A stretch of DNA of 64,000 nt from Nocardia sp. NBC_01503 (GTDB taxonomy: Bacteria > Actinomycetota > Actinomycetes > Mycobacteriales > Mycobacteriaceae): contig NZ_CP109596.1 in the NCBI RefSeq assembly GCF_036327755.1, positions 8,122,001-8,186,000 of the forward strand, given 5' to 3'. Each line of letters starts with the position of its first letter. The first letter of the stretch is position 1. Under the pieces are notes generated by a model that worked only from the letters and a program-made list of their open reading frames with translations, was not told the origin of the DNA and made no database searches. A program made the position numbers and the translations under genes. Shown in pieces: positions 35,006 through 43,483 of this stretch.

Positions 35006-36115
35006 CTGTCCGCCGGACCCGGTACCCCGACACGTCAGCCGGTCGGCGCGGGATCGCTCGTCGCCGCCGTGGAGCAGCGCCTCGCGAAATTCTTCGTGAC
35101 ACGGCGCGAGATTCTGGAGCCGCTCGGTCCGGTCGTGGCCGATACGGCGCGCGCACTCGAGGCTTTCGTACTGCGCGGCGGTAAGCGCACCCGCCCCGCC
35201 TTCGCCTGGACCGGTTGGCTCGGGGCCGGAAAGAGCGCCGAAGATCCGCAGGCCGATGCCGTGCTGACCGCTTGTGCCGCACTGGAATTGGTGCAGGCCG
35301 CCGCGCTCATCCACGATGACATCATCGACTCCTCGCGCACCCGGCGCGGATTCCCCACCGTGCACGTGGATTACGAGACCCGGCATCGGGACGGGCGGTG
35401 GGCGGGCGATCCGGCGCACTACGGGGCGAGCATCGCGATACTCATCGGCGATCTGGCACTGGCCTGGGCCGATGACATGACCCGCGGCGCCGGACTGGAC
35501 GCCGGACAGGAGCGGCGATTCGCACCGGTGTGGTCGGCCATGCGGACCGAAGTGCTCAGCGGGCAGATCCTCGATATCCACGGCGAGGCCGGTGGTGACG
35601 AATCCGTCGAGGCCGCACTGCTGATCAACCGGTTCAAGACCGCCGCCTACACCATCGAACGACCCCTGCATCTGGGTGCGGTGCTGGCGGACGCGGATGA
35701 CGAATTGATCGCCGCCTATAGGGAATTCGGCACCGATATCGGTATCGCCTTCCAGCTGCGCGACGATCTGCTCGGCGTCTTCGGCGATCCCGCCGTGACC
35801 GGCAAACCCTCCGGCGACGACCTGCGCGAGGGTAAGCGGACCGTACTCATCGCCGAGGCGCTCAGCCGCGCCGACGTCACCGCCCCGGCCGCCGCGGCCC
35901 TGCTGCGCAGCAGTCTCGGCACCGATGTCACCCCGGAGCAGGTCGCCGAATTGCGGGGCATACTCACCGATCTCGGTGCGGTGGACGCGGTCGAGGCGCG
36001 CATCACCGATCTCACCGATCGCGCGCTCACCGCCCTGGACGCCAGCACCGCGACCGCCGATGCCAAGCGCCAGCTGCGTGCCATGGCGCTGGCGGCCACG
36101 GCGCGCGCGTACTGA
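35006..36115 (+). CDS. Polyprenyl (geranylgeranyl) diphosphate synthase
   Basis: Trans-prenyl synthase, corresponding to idsA2 (Rv2173) by position. First Asp-rich motif DDIID (residues 104-108 from this start) in ALIHDDIIDSSRTRRG; second in FQLRDDLLGVFGDP; also GGKRTRPAFAW. It probably makes GGPP for CrtB. Start choice: the best Shine-Dalgarno, AGGAGG (34995-35000), points to a CTG at 35006 (LSAGPGTPT...). The nearest upstream in-frame canonical codon, GTG at 34889, would add 39 residues of non-protein-like sequence. Chain-length specificity cannot be read with certainty. Confidence 0.88.
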   Translation: MSAGPGTPTRQPVGAGSLVAAVEQRLAKFFVTRREILEPLGPVVADTARALEAFVLRGGKRTRPAFAWTGWLGAGKSAEDPQADAVLTACAALELVQAAALIHDDIIDSSRTRRGFPTVHVDYETRHRDGRWAGDPAHYGASIAILIGDLALAWADDMTRGAGLDAGQERRFAPVWSAMRTEVLSGQILDIHGEAGGDESVEAALLINRFKTAAYTIERPLHLGAVLADADDELIAAYREFGTDIGIAFQLRDDLLGVFGDPAVTGKPSGDDLREGKRTVLIAEALSRADVTAPAAAALLRSSLGTDVTPEQVAELRGILTDLGAVDAVEARITDLTDRALTALDASTATADAKRQLRAMALAATARAY

Positions 36116-36176
36116 CGACTCGAACCCGCCCCCGGGCGCGGCCGCCCGCCGCCGATCGCACAGCAAGGGAACTGGC

Positions 36177-37790
36177 ATGAAAACTGTTGTGGGACCGACC
36201 GATCGGATCATCGTGGTGGGCGCGGGCCTGTCCGGGCTGGCGGCGGCGCTGCATCTGGTTGGTGCGGGGCGGCAGGTGACGGTGCTGGAGCGGGCCGATC
36301 ATCCCGGCGGACGGGTCGGGCTGTACCGCGGGGCCGATTACGAGATCGACTCCGGGGCAACGATTCTCACCGTGCCGAACTTGATCGACGAGGCATTGGC
36401 CGCCGTAGGGCAGACGCGCGAATCGATCGGCCTGCGGATCATCGATCTGGCCCCGGCCTATCGGGCCCGGTTCGCCGATGGCACGAGTGTCGGGGTGTAC
36501 TCCGATCCGGACGAGATGACCGCCGAGGTCACCCGGGTGCGCGATGCCGCTGCGGGACAACGCTATCGGCGACTGCGCGGCTGGTTGCAGGGCGTGTACG
36601 AATCCGAGTTCGGGCACTTCATGGACACCAATTTCGACTCGCCCCTGGATATGGTGCGGTATCCGCAGAAGCGTTCCGCACTGTTGAAACTGGTGCGGCT
36701 GGGTGCGTTCGGACGACTCGGGCATCGGGTCCGCAAGCTCATGGGTGACGATCAACTCGCCCGGCTCTTCAGCTTCCAAGCCCTGTTCGCGGGTACGGCC
36801 CCGAATCAGGCGCTCGCGGTCTACGGCGCGATTCCATATATGGACACCTGCCTCGGCGTCTCGTACCCGCGGGGCGGCATGCGCGCGATCGCCGATGCCC
36901 TCGCGCGCGCCTTCACCGCGGCGGGCGGCATCCTCGAACTGAACACCGAGGCCACCGGCGTCGACTACACCGGTCGCCGCGCCACCGCCGTCCGCACCGC
37001 CGACGGCCGCACCCTGCCCTGCGACGCCCTGGTCCTGACCGCCGATATCGGCTCGCTGACAACCTTCGGCCTGCGCCGCCGGCGCGGTCTGCGCGCCTCC
37101 CCCTCGGCGGTCGTCGCGCACGGCACCATCCCCGCACATATCGCCGCGCAATGGCCGATTCAGGCGCATCACACCATCGACTTCGGCCGGGAGTGGGATC
37201 GCACCTTCACCGAGATCGCGGCGCGAAAAGGCCACGGCAAACTCATGAGCGACCCGTCGCTACTGCTCACCCGCCCCGCGCTCACCGACCCCGATCTGTA
37301 CATCGATCGCGCCGAACAGCGCATAGACGCCGCAGGGCACCCGCGCGACTCCACCCGCTACGAACCGCTGTCGCTACTGGCCCCCTGCCCCAACCTCGAT
37401 GCCGCGCCACTGGATTGGGCCCACCTGACCCCCCACTATCTGCGCGAACTCCTGCAAACCCTGGAAACGCGCGGCTATCAGGGCATTTCGGAGCACTTCC
37501 GGATCGATATCGTGGACACCCCGCGGACCTGGAAGGACAGCGGCATGCTGGCGGGCACCCCCTTCTCCGCCGCGCACCTGTTCCGCCAGACCGGACCCTT
37601 CCGCACCCGGAATCTGGTGCCCGGCCGCGACAATGTGGTTCTCGCGGGTTCGGGCACGGTTCCCGGCGTCGGCGTGCCCACCGTTCTGCTCTCCGGCAAA
37701 CTCGCCGCGACCCGCATCACAGGTGACCTCCGACATGCCCGGGCCGGAACCTCCCCTGCCCGGGCGGTAGCACAGGCGCACAAGCACTAG
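36177..37790 (+). CDS. crtI: Phytoene desaturase CrtI
   Basis: 537 residues. The N-terminal FAD site is RIIVVGAGLSGLAAALHLVGAGRQVTVLE, with ADHPGGRVG. The middle carries AVYGAIPYMDTCLGVSYPRGGMRAIADALA; the C-terminus has LVPGRDNVVLAGSGTVPGVGVPTVLLSGKLAA, the CrtI FAD-binding signature. It desaturates phytoene stepwise towards lycopene at the membrane. The ATG at 36177 has an AAGGGA Shine-Dalgarno, 61 nt after the prenyl synthase, so the two are probably co-transcribed. Confidence 0.92.
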   Translation: MKTVVGPTDRIIVVGAGLSGLAAALHLVGAGRQVTVLERADHPGGRVGLYRGADYEIDSGATILTVPNLIDEALAAVGQTRESIGLRIIDLAPAYRARFADGTSVGVYSDPDEMTAEVTRVRDAAAGQRYRRLRGWLQGVYESEFGHFMDTNFDSPLDMVRYPQKRSALLKLVRLGAFGRLGHRVRKLMGDDQLARLFSFQALFAGTAPNQALAVYGAIPYMDTCLGVSYPRGGMRAIADALARAFTAAGGILELNTEATGVDYTGRRATAVRTADGRTLPCDALVLTADIGSLTTFGLRRRRGLRASPSAVVAHGTIPAHIAAQWPIQAHHTIDFGREWDRTFTEIAARKGHGKLMSDPSLLLTRPALTDPDLYIDRAEQRIDAAGHPRDSTRYEPLSLLAPCPNLDAAPLDWAHLTPHYLRELLQTLETRGYQGISEHFRIDIVDTPRTWKDSGMLAGTPFSAAHLFRQTGPFRTRNLVPGRDNVVLAGSGTVPGVGVPTVLLSGKLAATRITGDLRHARAGTSPARAVAQAHKH

Positions 37791-37856
37791 ACTGACCGGC
37801 GTCCAGAATCCAACCGCGGCCGCCGCCGCTGACCTTTCCGGGGGGAACGACCACCG

Positions 37857-39464
37857 ATGCCGACCCCCGATATGGACGTCACCATCACCACCCTCGACCC
37901 GAAGCCCCTGGTAACCGCCGACTCCGAGTCGCATCGCTGGATGCGCAACTGGGCGGATTTCGCCCGCAGCCCGGAGGGTAAGGCCGCACTGCTGGGCTGC
38001 TTCGGCGCACTCATGATCACCTTCGGAGGCTTCGGAGCGGGCAGTGTGCGCCGCAGCGATCCGCTCCTGGAGGCCGCGCATCTGTCGTGGTTGCGCTTCG
38101 GACACGGGTACGCGCTGTCGACGGTGTTCGTCTGGATCGGCGTACTGGCCATGATCACCGCATGGGTGCGGCTCGGTCGAGCAACCCTGGGCACCGTCCC
38201 CGGCGCCACCGTGACGCTGAACGAACTGCGCGCCATCGTCGGAATCTGGATCTTCCCACTGCTGTTCGCGGTGCCGATGTTCTCCCGCGACGCCTACTCG
38301 TATCTGGCACAGGGTGCGCTGCTGCGCGACGGATTCAACCCGTACCAGGTCGGACCGGTGGTGAATCCCGGTGTGCTGCTGGACAATGTGAGCCCGGTCT
38401 GGACCACCACCACCGCACCGTACGGTCCGATCTTCCTGCTGCTGGCACGCGGGATCACCTCCATCACCGGTGACAATGTGGTGGCGGGGACGATCGCGCT
38501 GCGCCTGGTCATGCTGCCCGGCCTCGCCCTGATGATGTGGGCGGTACCGCATCTCACCAAACACCTCGGCGGCCGCCCGACCACCGCACTGTGGCTGGCG
38601 GTGCTCAATCCGCTGGTGTTGATCCACCTCATCGGCGGCGTGCACAACGAGATGCTCATGGTCGGATTGATGGCCGCGGGTATCGCGCTGGTGCTCGAAC
38701 ATCATCATGTGGCCGGAATCGTGGTCGTGGCCATCGGTGTCGGAGTGAAGGCGACCGCGGGTATCGCACTGCCGTTCCTGGTGTGGATCTGGATGGTGCA
38801 CGAACGCGAACGCCGCGCCGCGCAGGGCGAGGGCGAATTGCCACATCCCGCTTTGATGTTCGCCAAGATCGCCGGACTCGGCGTCGCGGTATTCGGGGTG
38901 GTCTTCGCGGCCGCCTCGGCGCTCGCCGATGTCGGCATCGGCTGGCTGACGGCGCTGTCCGGATCGAAGAAGATCATCAACTGGCTGTCGCTGCCGACCA
39001 TCATGGCGCATATGACCACCTGGGTGACCCCGCTGCGGATGGAGTCCGTGCTGTCGGTGACCCGGACGCTGTGTGCGGTCGCGCTGGTCGCGATTCTGGT
39101 GTGGGCGTGGTGGCGCTTCCGGCATACCGAGAAGGAAGCCGTCTTCGGTATCACCGTGGCATTCGTGGCGATCGTCATCCTCTCGCCCGCCGCACTGCCC
39201 TGGTACTACTCGTGGCCGCTGGCCCTGGCCGCCGGATTCGCATTGTCCACCACCACATTGCAGGTGCTGGTCGGCTTGTGTACGTGGCTCATGCTGGTAT
39301 TCCAGCCGGATGGGTCCATCGGTCTGTACAGCTTCTGGCATGTCGCGCTGGCGACCTTCGCGGCCGTGGTCGCGGCGGTCTCACTGCGCACCGTCGACCC
39401 GCTCAAGCTCAGCGCGCATACGCATCATCCGGCGACAGTGAATCCGCCGCCCACCCCGGCATGA
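37857..39464 (+). CDS. mptA: Alpha-(1->6) mannopyranosyltransferase, MptA type (GT-C)
   Basis: 535 residues, with about 13 transmembrane helices. It uses polyprenyl-phosphomannose to extend the lipomannan/lipoarabinomannan backbone on the periplasmic side. GT-C marks: FSRDAYSYLAQGALLRDGFNPYQVGP (Asp of the first loop) and PVWTTTTAPYGPIFLLLA. It corresponds to Rv2174. It lies between crtI and crtB; its stop overlaps the crtB start (ATGA), so carotenoid and lipoglycan genes are co-translated here. MptB is the paralogue; position favours MptA. Confidence 0.85.
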   Translation: MPTPDMDVTITTLDPKPLVTADSESHRWMRNWADFARSPEGKAALLGCFGALMITFGGFGAGSVRRSDPLLEAAHLSWLRFGHGYALSTVFVWIGVLAMITAWVRLGRATLGTVPGATVTLNELRAIVGIWIFPLLFAVPMFSRDAYSYLAQGALLRDGFNPYQVGPVVNPGVLLDNVSPVWTTTTAPYGPIFLLLARGITSITGDNVVAGTIALRLVMLPGLALMMWAVPHLTKHLGGRPTTALWLAVLNPLVLIHLIGGVHNEMLMVGLMAAGIALVLEHHHVAGIVVVAIGVGVKATAGIALPFLVWIWMVHERERRAAQGEGELPHPALMFAKIAGLGVAVFGVVFAAASALADVGIGWLTALSGSKKIINWLSLPTIMAHMTTWVTPLRMESVLSVTRTLCAVALVAILVWAWWRFRHTEKEAVFGITVAFVAIVILSPAALPWYYSWPLALAAGFALSTTTLQVLVGLCTWLMLVFQPDGSIGLYSFWHVALATFAAVVAAVSLRTVDPLKLSAHTHHPATVNPPPTPA

Positions 39465-40372
39465 GTTCGGTGGAACTCGAACTCGCCTATCGGGATTGCC
39501 GCCGGATCGCCGCCGAACACGGGCGCACCTACTTCCTGGCGACCCGACTGCTGGAGCCCGAGCGAAGACCCGCCGTACACGCGCTGTACGCGTTCGCGCG
39601 CATGGTGGACGACATTGTCGACGACACCGCGGCGGCGATACGGGTCCAGGACTCCGCAGCGCGCTTGGATCGGATCGAGAACGACCTGCGCGGGCGGCTG
39701 GCGCACGCACCCGGCGCACCCGGTGACGACCGGGTACTGCTCGCGGTCACCGATACGATCCTGCGGTACTCCATTGCGCCCGAACACTTCTGGGTATTCC
39801 TGGACTCCATGCGCATGGACATTCCGGGCAGCCCGCAATACCGCGACCGCTACCCCACCATGGCTGCCCTGCGCGATTACATGCGCGGCTCCGCCGCCGC
39901 CATCGGCCTGCAAATGCTGCCCATCCTGGGCACCGTGGTCCCCCTCGCCGAGGCCGAACCCGCTGCCGCCGCGCTCGGCGAAGCCTTCCAGCTCACCAAT
40001 TTCCTGCGCGATATCGCCGAAGATCTCGACCGCGGCCGCGTCTACCTGCCCGCCGACGAACTCGCGGCCTTCGGCGTGGACGACGATCTGCTGCAGCACT
40101 GCCGCGACACCGGCCGCACCGACCCCCGCGTCCGCCGCGCCCTGGCCCACCTGATCGCGGTCAACCGCGGCATCTACCGCAGCGCCACCCCCGGTATCGA
40201 CCTGCTCACCCCCCGGGTACGCCCCGCCATCCGCACCGCCGCCACGCTCTACGGCGCCATCCTCGACGAGATCGAACGCACCGACTACGCCGTCTTCACC
40301 CGCCGAGCCACGGTCCCCCGGCATCGCCGACTCCGCGTCGCCGCAAAGGAATTCGCCGCCGACCTGCGCTAA
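39461..40372 (+). CDS. crtB: Phytoene synthase CrtB
   Basis: Condenses two GGPP to phytoene. 303 residues. First Asp-rich motif YAFARMVDDIVDD (D50, D51, D54, D55), RMDIPGSPQYRDRYPTMAALRDYMRGSAA, second motif QLTNFLRDIAEDLDRGRVYLP. The ATG at 39461 overlaps the mptA stop by 4 nt. It completes a GGPP-phytoene-lycopene route with the prenyl synthase at 35006 and crtI. Its stop codon abuts the stop of the opposite-strand secreted-protein gene (0 bp between), so the two transcripts must overlap. Confidence 0.95.
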   Translation: MSSVELELAYRDCRRIAAEHGRTYFLATRLLEPERRPAVHALYAFARMVDDIVDDTAAAIRVQDSAARLDRIENDLRGRLAHAPGAPGDDRVLLAVTDTILRYSIAPEHFWVFLDSMRMDIPGSPQYRDRYPTMAALRDYMRGSAAAIGLQMLPILGTVVPLAEAEPAAAALGEAFQLTNFLRDIAEDLDRGRVYLPADELAAFGVDDDLLQHCRDTGRTDPRVRRALAHLIAVNRGIYRSATPGIDLLTPRVRPAIRTAATLYGAILDEIERTDYAVFTRRATVPRHRRLRVAAKEFAADLR

Positions 40373-40675
40373 CTACGAAGACGATCCGCCGCTGGGCGGA
40401 CGGAGCGTGCATGCGTCCGGAAACTGGGGCGGGCAAGGCTTCTGCAGGCTGCCGGTGGGCAGGTTGAAGAGCATCGTCAGCAGGTCGATGGCCGCGCTTC
40501 CCGTATCGCTCGCATAAATGGATTGTGCGGCGCTCGGCTCGGCCGGTGCCGCTGCCTGCCAGGGAAGATTGTCCGCTGAAGCGGTAGCTGCGACTATCGA
40601 CGAGCCGCCCACCACCGCTCCGGTCAGGGCCGTCACTATGACGGCGGTACGGAGGGCAGAAACAGAAGCACGCAC
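40373..40675 (-). CDS. Small secreted protein of unknown function
   Basis: 100 residues. It has a long signal peptide (AVIVTALTGAVVGGSSIVAATASA, then DNLPWQ) and a mature part of about 65 residues with two cysteines (KPCPPQFPDACTLRP) and a short hydrophobic stretch (AAIDLLTMLFNLPTG). The GTG at 40675 is favoured by an AAAGGA Shine-Dalgarno; an ATG-type extension reaches 40708. No family recognised. The gap 40676-40920 holds a REP copy. Confidence 0.65.
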   Translation of the reverse strand: MRASVSALRTAVIVTALTGAVVGGSSIVAATASADNLPWQAAAPAEPSAAQSIYASDTGSAAIDLLTMLFNLPTGSLQKPCPPQFPDACTLRPPSGGSSS

Positions 40676-40880
40676 GAGTGGAGTCCTTTGATCGGGCAGC
40701 AATTTCACCCGTCACGTTTTCAGACTCCGAACCCGGCCTGACAGACCAGGATTCCGCTGCCCCGACCGCTGGGGCCAGGACTCGCGGCTGCGTCCTCATC
40801 GACCAGGAGCTGGCAGCGCGATCGACCCGCGGCACAGCGCCATGGATTCCTGGTGATCGCGCGTCCAATGCGGACCGCGG

Positions 40881-40910
40881 ATCCCGGCCACAAGCACGCC
40901 GGGATGACGA
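40881..40910 (+). repeat. REP-like element, copy 3
   Basis: ATCCCGGCCACAAGCACGCC followed by GGGATGACGA. Same core as copies at 771-803 (inverse) and 32281-32313. It lies 11 bp from the stop of the Rv2175c-like gene, where it could act as an mRNA 3' hairpin. Confidence 0.75.
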
Positions 40911-40920
40911 GGGGCGCGGA

Positions 40921-41289
40921 TCAGAACGGGTCGGCGGCCGCGCGGCGGATGACCTCGCGGGCCAGGTCCCCGTGCAGGGCGTCGATGGGACGGCCCGGGA
41001 GGGACTCGTCCTCGGTGTAGATCCACTCGAGGATTTCCTCATTGGTGTATTTGCCGTCGCGCATGACGGTGATCAGACCGGTGAGATGCTTCGCGATCTG
41101 GCCCGTGGAATCGAAGAACTCCTTCGGGACGGCGATAACACCGTCGCGGCGGACCGCGATCAGCTGATGTTCGCGCAGCATCTGGTGTACCCGGGTCACG
41201 GACATGCCGAGCAGCTCCGCCACATCGGGCAGGGGAAGCACGGTGACCGAATCCGGCAGGACATCATCGCTGTAGGGGATGGCACTCAC
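40921..41289 (-). CDS. Rv2175c-like winged-helix DNA-binding protein (PknL partner)
   Basis: About 122 residues. A helix-turn-helix of AlpA/MerR-like type (LPLPDVAELLGMSVTRVHQMLREHQLIAVRRDGVIAVPKEFF) is followed by the Rv2175c C-terminal part (LTGLITVMRDGKYTNEEILEWIYTEDESLPGRPIDALHGDLAREVIRRA). In M. tuberculosis this DNA-binding protein is phosphorylated by PknL, encoded divergently next door as here. The GTG at 41289 is preferred (SAIPYSDDVLPDS) with no strong Shine-Dalgarno; the frame is open to 41349. Confidence 0.88.
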   Translation of the reverse strand: MSAIPYSDDVLPDSVTVLPLPDVAELLGMSVTRVHQMLREHQLIAVRRDGVIAVPKEFFDSTGQIAKHLTGLITVMRDGKYTNEEILEWIYTEDESLPGRPIDALHGDLAREVIRRAAADPF

Positions 41290-41396
41290 GGGTACAACGG
41301 TAGTCTGTCGTGCCGCGTCCGCCGCATCACACCCCGACCCGACTACCATCGGGTCACAGTCGCGCAGGGCGACTTGGAAATCGGAAGGGTTGCAGT

Positions 41397-43403
41397 TTGA
41401 TCGGCCAGATGCTGGAAGGGCGCTACCGCATCGACGCGCCGATCGCGCGCGGCGGTATGTCCACGGTGTTCCGGGGGGTGGACACCCGTTTGGACCGACC
41501 GGTCGCCATCAAGGTGATGGACCCCAAGTTCGCCAACGACCCACAATTCCTCACCCGCTTCGAACTGGAGGCCCGCGCGGTCGCCAAGCTCAAGCATCCC
41601 GGCCTGGTCGCGGTCTACGACCAGGGCGTGGACGGCGACCATCCGTTCCTGATCATGGAATTGGTCGAGGGCGGCACGCTGCGTGAGCTGCTGCGCGAAC
41701 GCGGACCCATGCCACCGCACGCGGTGCGCGCGGTCGCCGAACCGGTGCTCGCGGCCATCGGCGTCGCCCACGCGGCCGGACTGGTGCACCGCGATATCAA
41801 ACCCGAGAACGTCCTCATCTCCGACTCCGGCGAGGTCAAGATCGCCGACTTCGGACTGGTGCGCGCGGTCGCGGCGGCGAGTATCACCTCCGACAGCGTG
41901 ATTCTGGGCACCGCGGCGTACCTCTCGCCCGAACAGGTCACCAGCGGTAGCGCCGACGCGCGCAGCGATGTGTACTCGGCGGGCATTCTCATCTTCGAAA
42001 TGCTCACCGGGCGTACGCCGTTCACCGGTGACACCTCGATCTCCATCGCCCTGCAGCGCGTGGACAAGGATGTGCCGAGCCCGAGCCGGCTCATCTCCGG
42101 CGTCCCGCCCGAATTCGACGAATTGGTCGCGCACGCCACCGCGCGCGAACCCTCGCACCGATTCGGCGATGCCACCGAAATGGCGCGCGAGCTACGCCGG
42201 ATTGCCCGGGAGTTGCAGTTACCGGACTACCGGGTGCCCGCGCCCGCCGAATCGGCCGAACATCTGAGCGCGCGCTACCGAGTCGACCCGGCACCCGCGG
42301 CCGCTCATCCGGCCCCGCGCACACCCGAGCCCGTACGACACGCGCCCTACGGGGCCGCCGACGTCACCACCCGCATTCCGGCCGACCCGCCGACCATGCA
42401 GGTGCCCCCGCATCAGCAGACGCGAGTCATGACCGCCGCCAGGGAGATTCCGCCGGAGTACGCCCCGCCGACCCGGCAGGACCCGCGCCAACCCGAGCGC
42501 GGACACCGCTCCGAACTCATCGAGGATCGCGGCAAATCCCGGCGGACCGTCATCATCTGGCTCAGCATCGTGGTCGCCCTGGCCATGCTCCTGGGAATCG
42601 GCGGCTGGTGGCTGGGGGTGGGCAGATACGCGGCCGTGCCCTCCATCGCCGGACTCGACACCCAGCGCGCCATCTCCACCCTGCAGGACGCGGGCTTCTC
42701 CACCGAGACCAGGCAGAAAGCCTCGGACATCATTCCGGTGGGCAATGTGGTCGGCACCGATCCGACGGCCGGAACCAAGGTCACCAAGGGTTCGACGGTC
42801 GCGGTACTGGTCTCCAGCGGTAAACCGAAGGTCCCCGATGTCACGCCCGGGCAGGATGTCAGCAGCGTGACCAAGGCGATCAAGGATGCGGGGCTGACAC
42901 CGGTCGACTCGGGCGAGATCGGCAGTACGGCCCCGAAAGGCACACTCGCCAAGGTGGATCCGGGTCCCGGGACCGTACTCCCGACGGGCGGCAGCGTGAA
43001 GGTGTACCGCAGCAAGGGATCCGCGCCCATCAAGATGCCGGATCTGAGCGGTAAGACCGAGGACGAGGCCAAGGGCATTCTGCAGAAGGCCGGAATTACG
43101 GTGCGCGACACCAGGGCCCAGTACGACGCCAAGATCAAGGCGGGTCAGGTCATCGCCACCGATCCGGTCGCCGGGACCACGGTCGAGACCGGGGACGGGG
43201 TCACCCTCATCGTCAACAACGCGGTCGAGGTGCCCAGCGTGCTGGGCTCCAATGTCGCCGCGGCGCGTGCGAAGCTCGAAGCCCTCGGCCTCAAAGTGAC
43301 TGTGCGCCAACTGGCCTCGAATGAGAGCTCGATCGTCATCTCGCAGAGCACGCTCGGCAATATCGAAGCCGGTTCCACCGTCACCCTGGTGGCGATTCCC
43401 TAG
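41397..43403 (+). CDS. pknL: Ser/Thr protein kinase PknL with PASTA domains
   Basis: 668 residues. Kinase domain about 8-280: glycine loop IARGGMSTVFRG, K39, HRDIKPEN (131-138), DFG (151-153), LGTAAYLSPEQ. A Pro-rich juxtamembrane linker follows, one transmembrane helix (about 384-407), then four extracellular PASTA repeats (about 411-668), which in related kinases bind muropeptides or lipid II. Start: TTG at 41397 with GGAAGGG 7 nt upstream. Probably regulates division or growth proteins and the divergent Rv2175c-like regulator; the promoter region is 41290-41396. M. tuberculosis PknL has a shorter exterior, so four PASTA repeats is worth noting. Confidence 0.92.
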   Translation: MIGQMLEGRYRIDAPIARGGMSTVFRGVDTRLDRPVAIKVMDPKFANDPQFLTRFELEARAVAKLKHPGLVAVYDQGVDGDHPFLIMELVEGGTLRELLRERGPMPPHAVRAVAEPVLAAIGVAHAAGLVHRDIKPENVLISDSGEVKIADFGLVRAVAAASITSDSVILGTAAYLSPEQVTSGSADARSDVYSAGILIFEMLTGRTPFTGDTSISIALQRVDKDVPSPSRLISGVPPEFDELVAHATAREPSHRFGDATEMARELRRIARELQLPDYRVPAPAESAEHLSARYRVDPAPAAAHPAPRTPEPVRHAPYGAADVTTRIPADPPTMQVPPHQQTRVMTAAREIPPEYAPPTRQDPRQPERGHRSELIEDRGKSRRTVIIWLSIVVALAMLLGIGGWWLGVGRYAAVPSIAGLDTQRAISTLQDAGFSTETRQKASDIIPVGNVVGTDPTAGTKVTKGSTVAVLVSSGKPKVPDVTPGQDVSSVTKAIKDAGLTPVDSGEIGSTAPKGTLAKVDPGPGTVLPTGGSVKVYRSKGSAPIKMPDLSGKTEDEAKGILQKAGITVRDTRAQYDAKIKAGQVIATDPVAGTTVETGDGVTLIVNNAVEVPSVLGSNVAAARAKLEALGLKVTVRQLASNESSIVISQSTLGNIEAGSTVTLVAIP

Positions 43404-43421
43404 GGCCGTTCGAAAAGATGT

Positions 43422-43450
43422 GCGGCCCGATCCGATCAGGATCGGGCCGC
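43422..43450. terminator. Bidirectional terminator between pknL and aroG
   Basis: Perfect 12-bp stem GCGGCCCGATCC / GGATCGGGCCGC, 5-nt loop, followed by ATTCTTATTT. It lies between convergent genes. Confidence 0.88.
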
Positions 43451-43483
43451 ATTCTTATTTCATTGTGCGCGTGAGCGATTCGC

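Noticed and set aside
37373..39341. 655-codon open frame on the minus strand under crtI/mptA
   Set aside because: His/Gln/Arg-rich shadow composition, no domain, opposite two well-supported genes.
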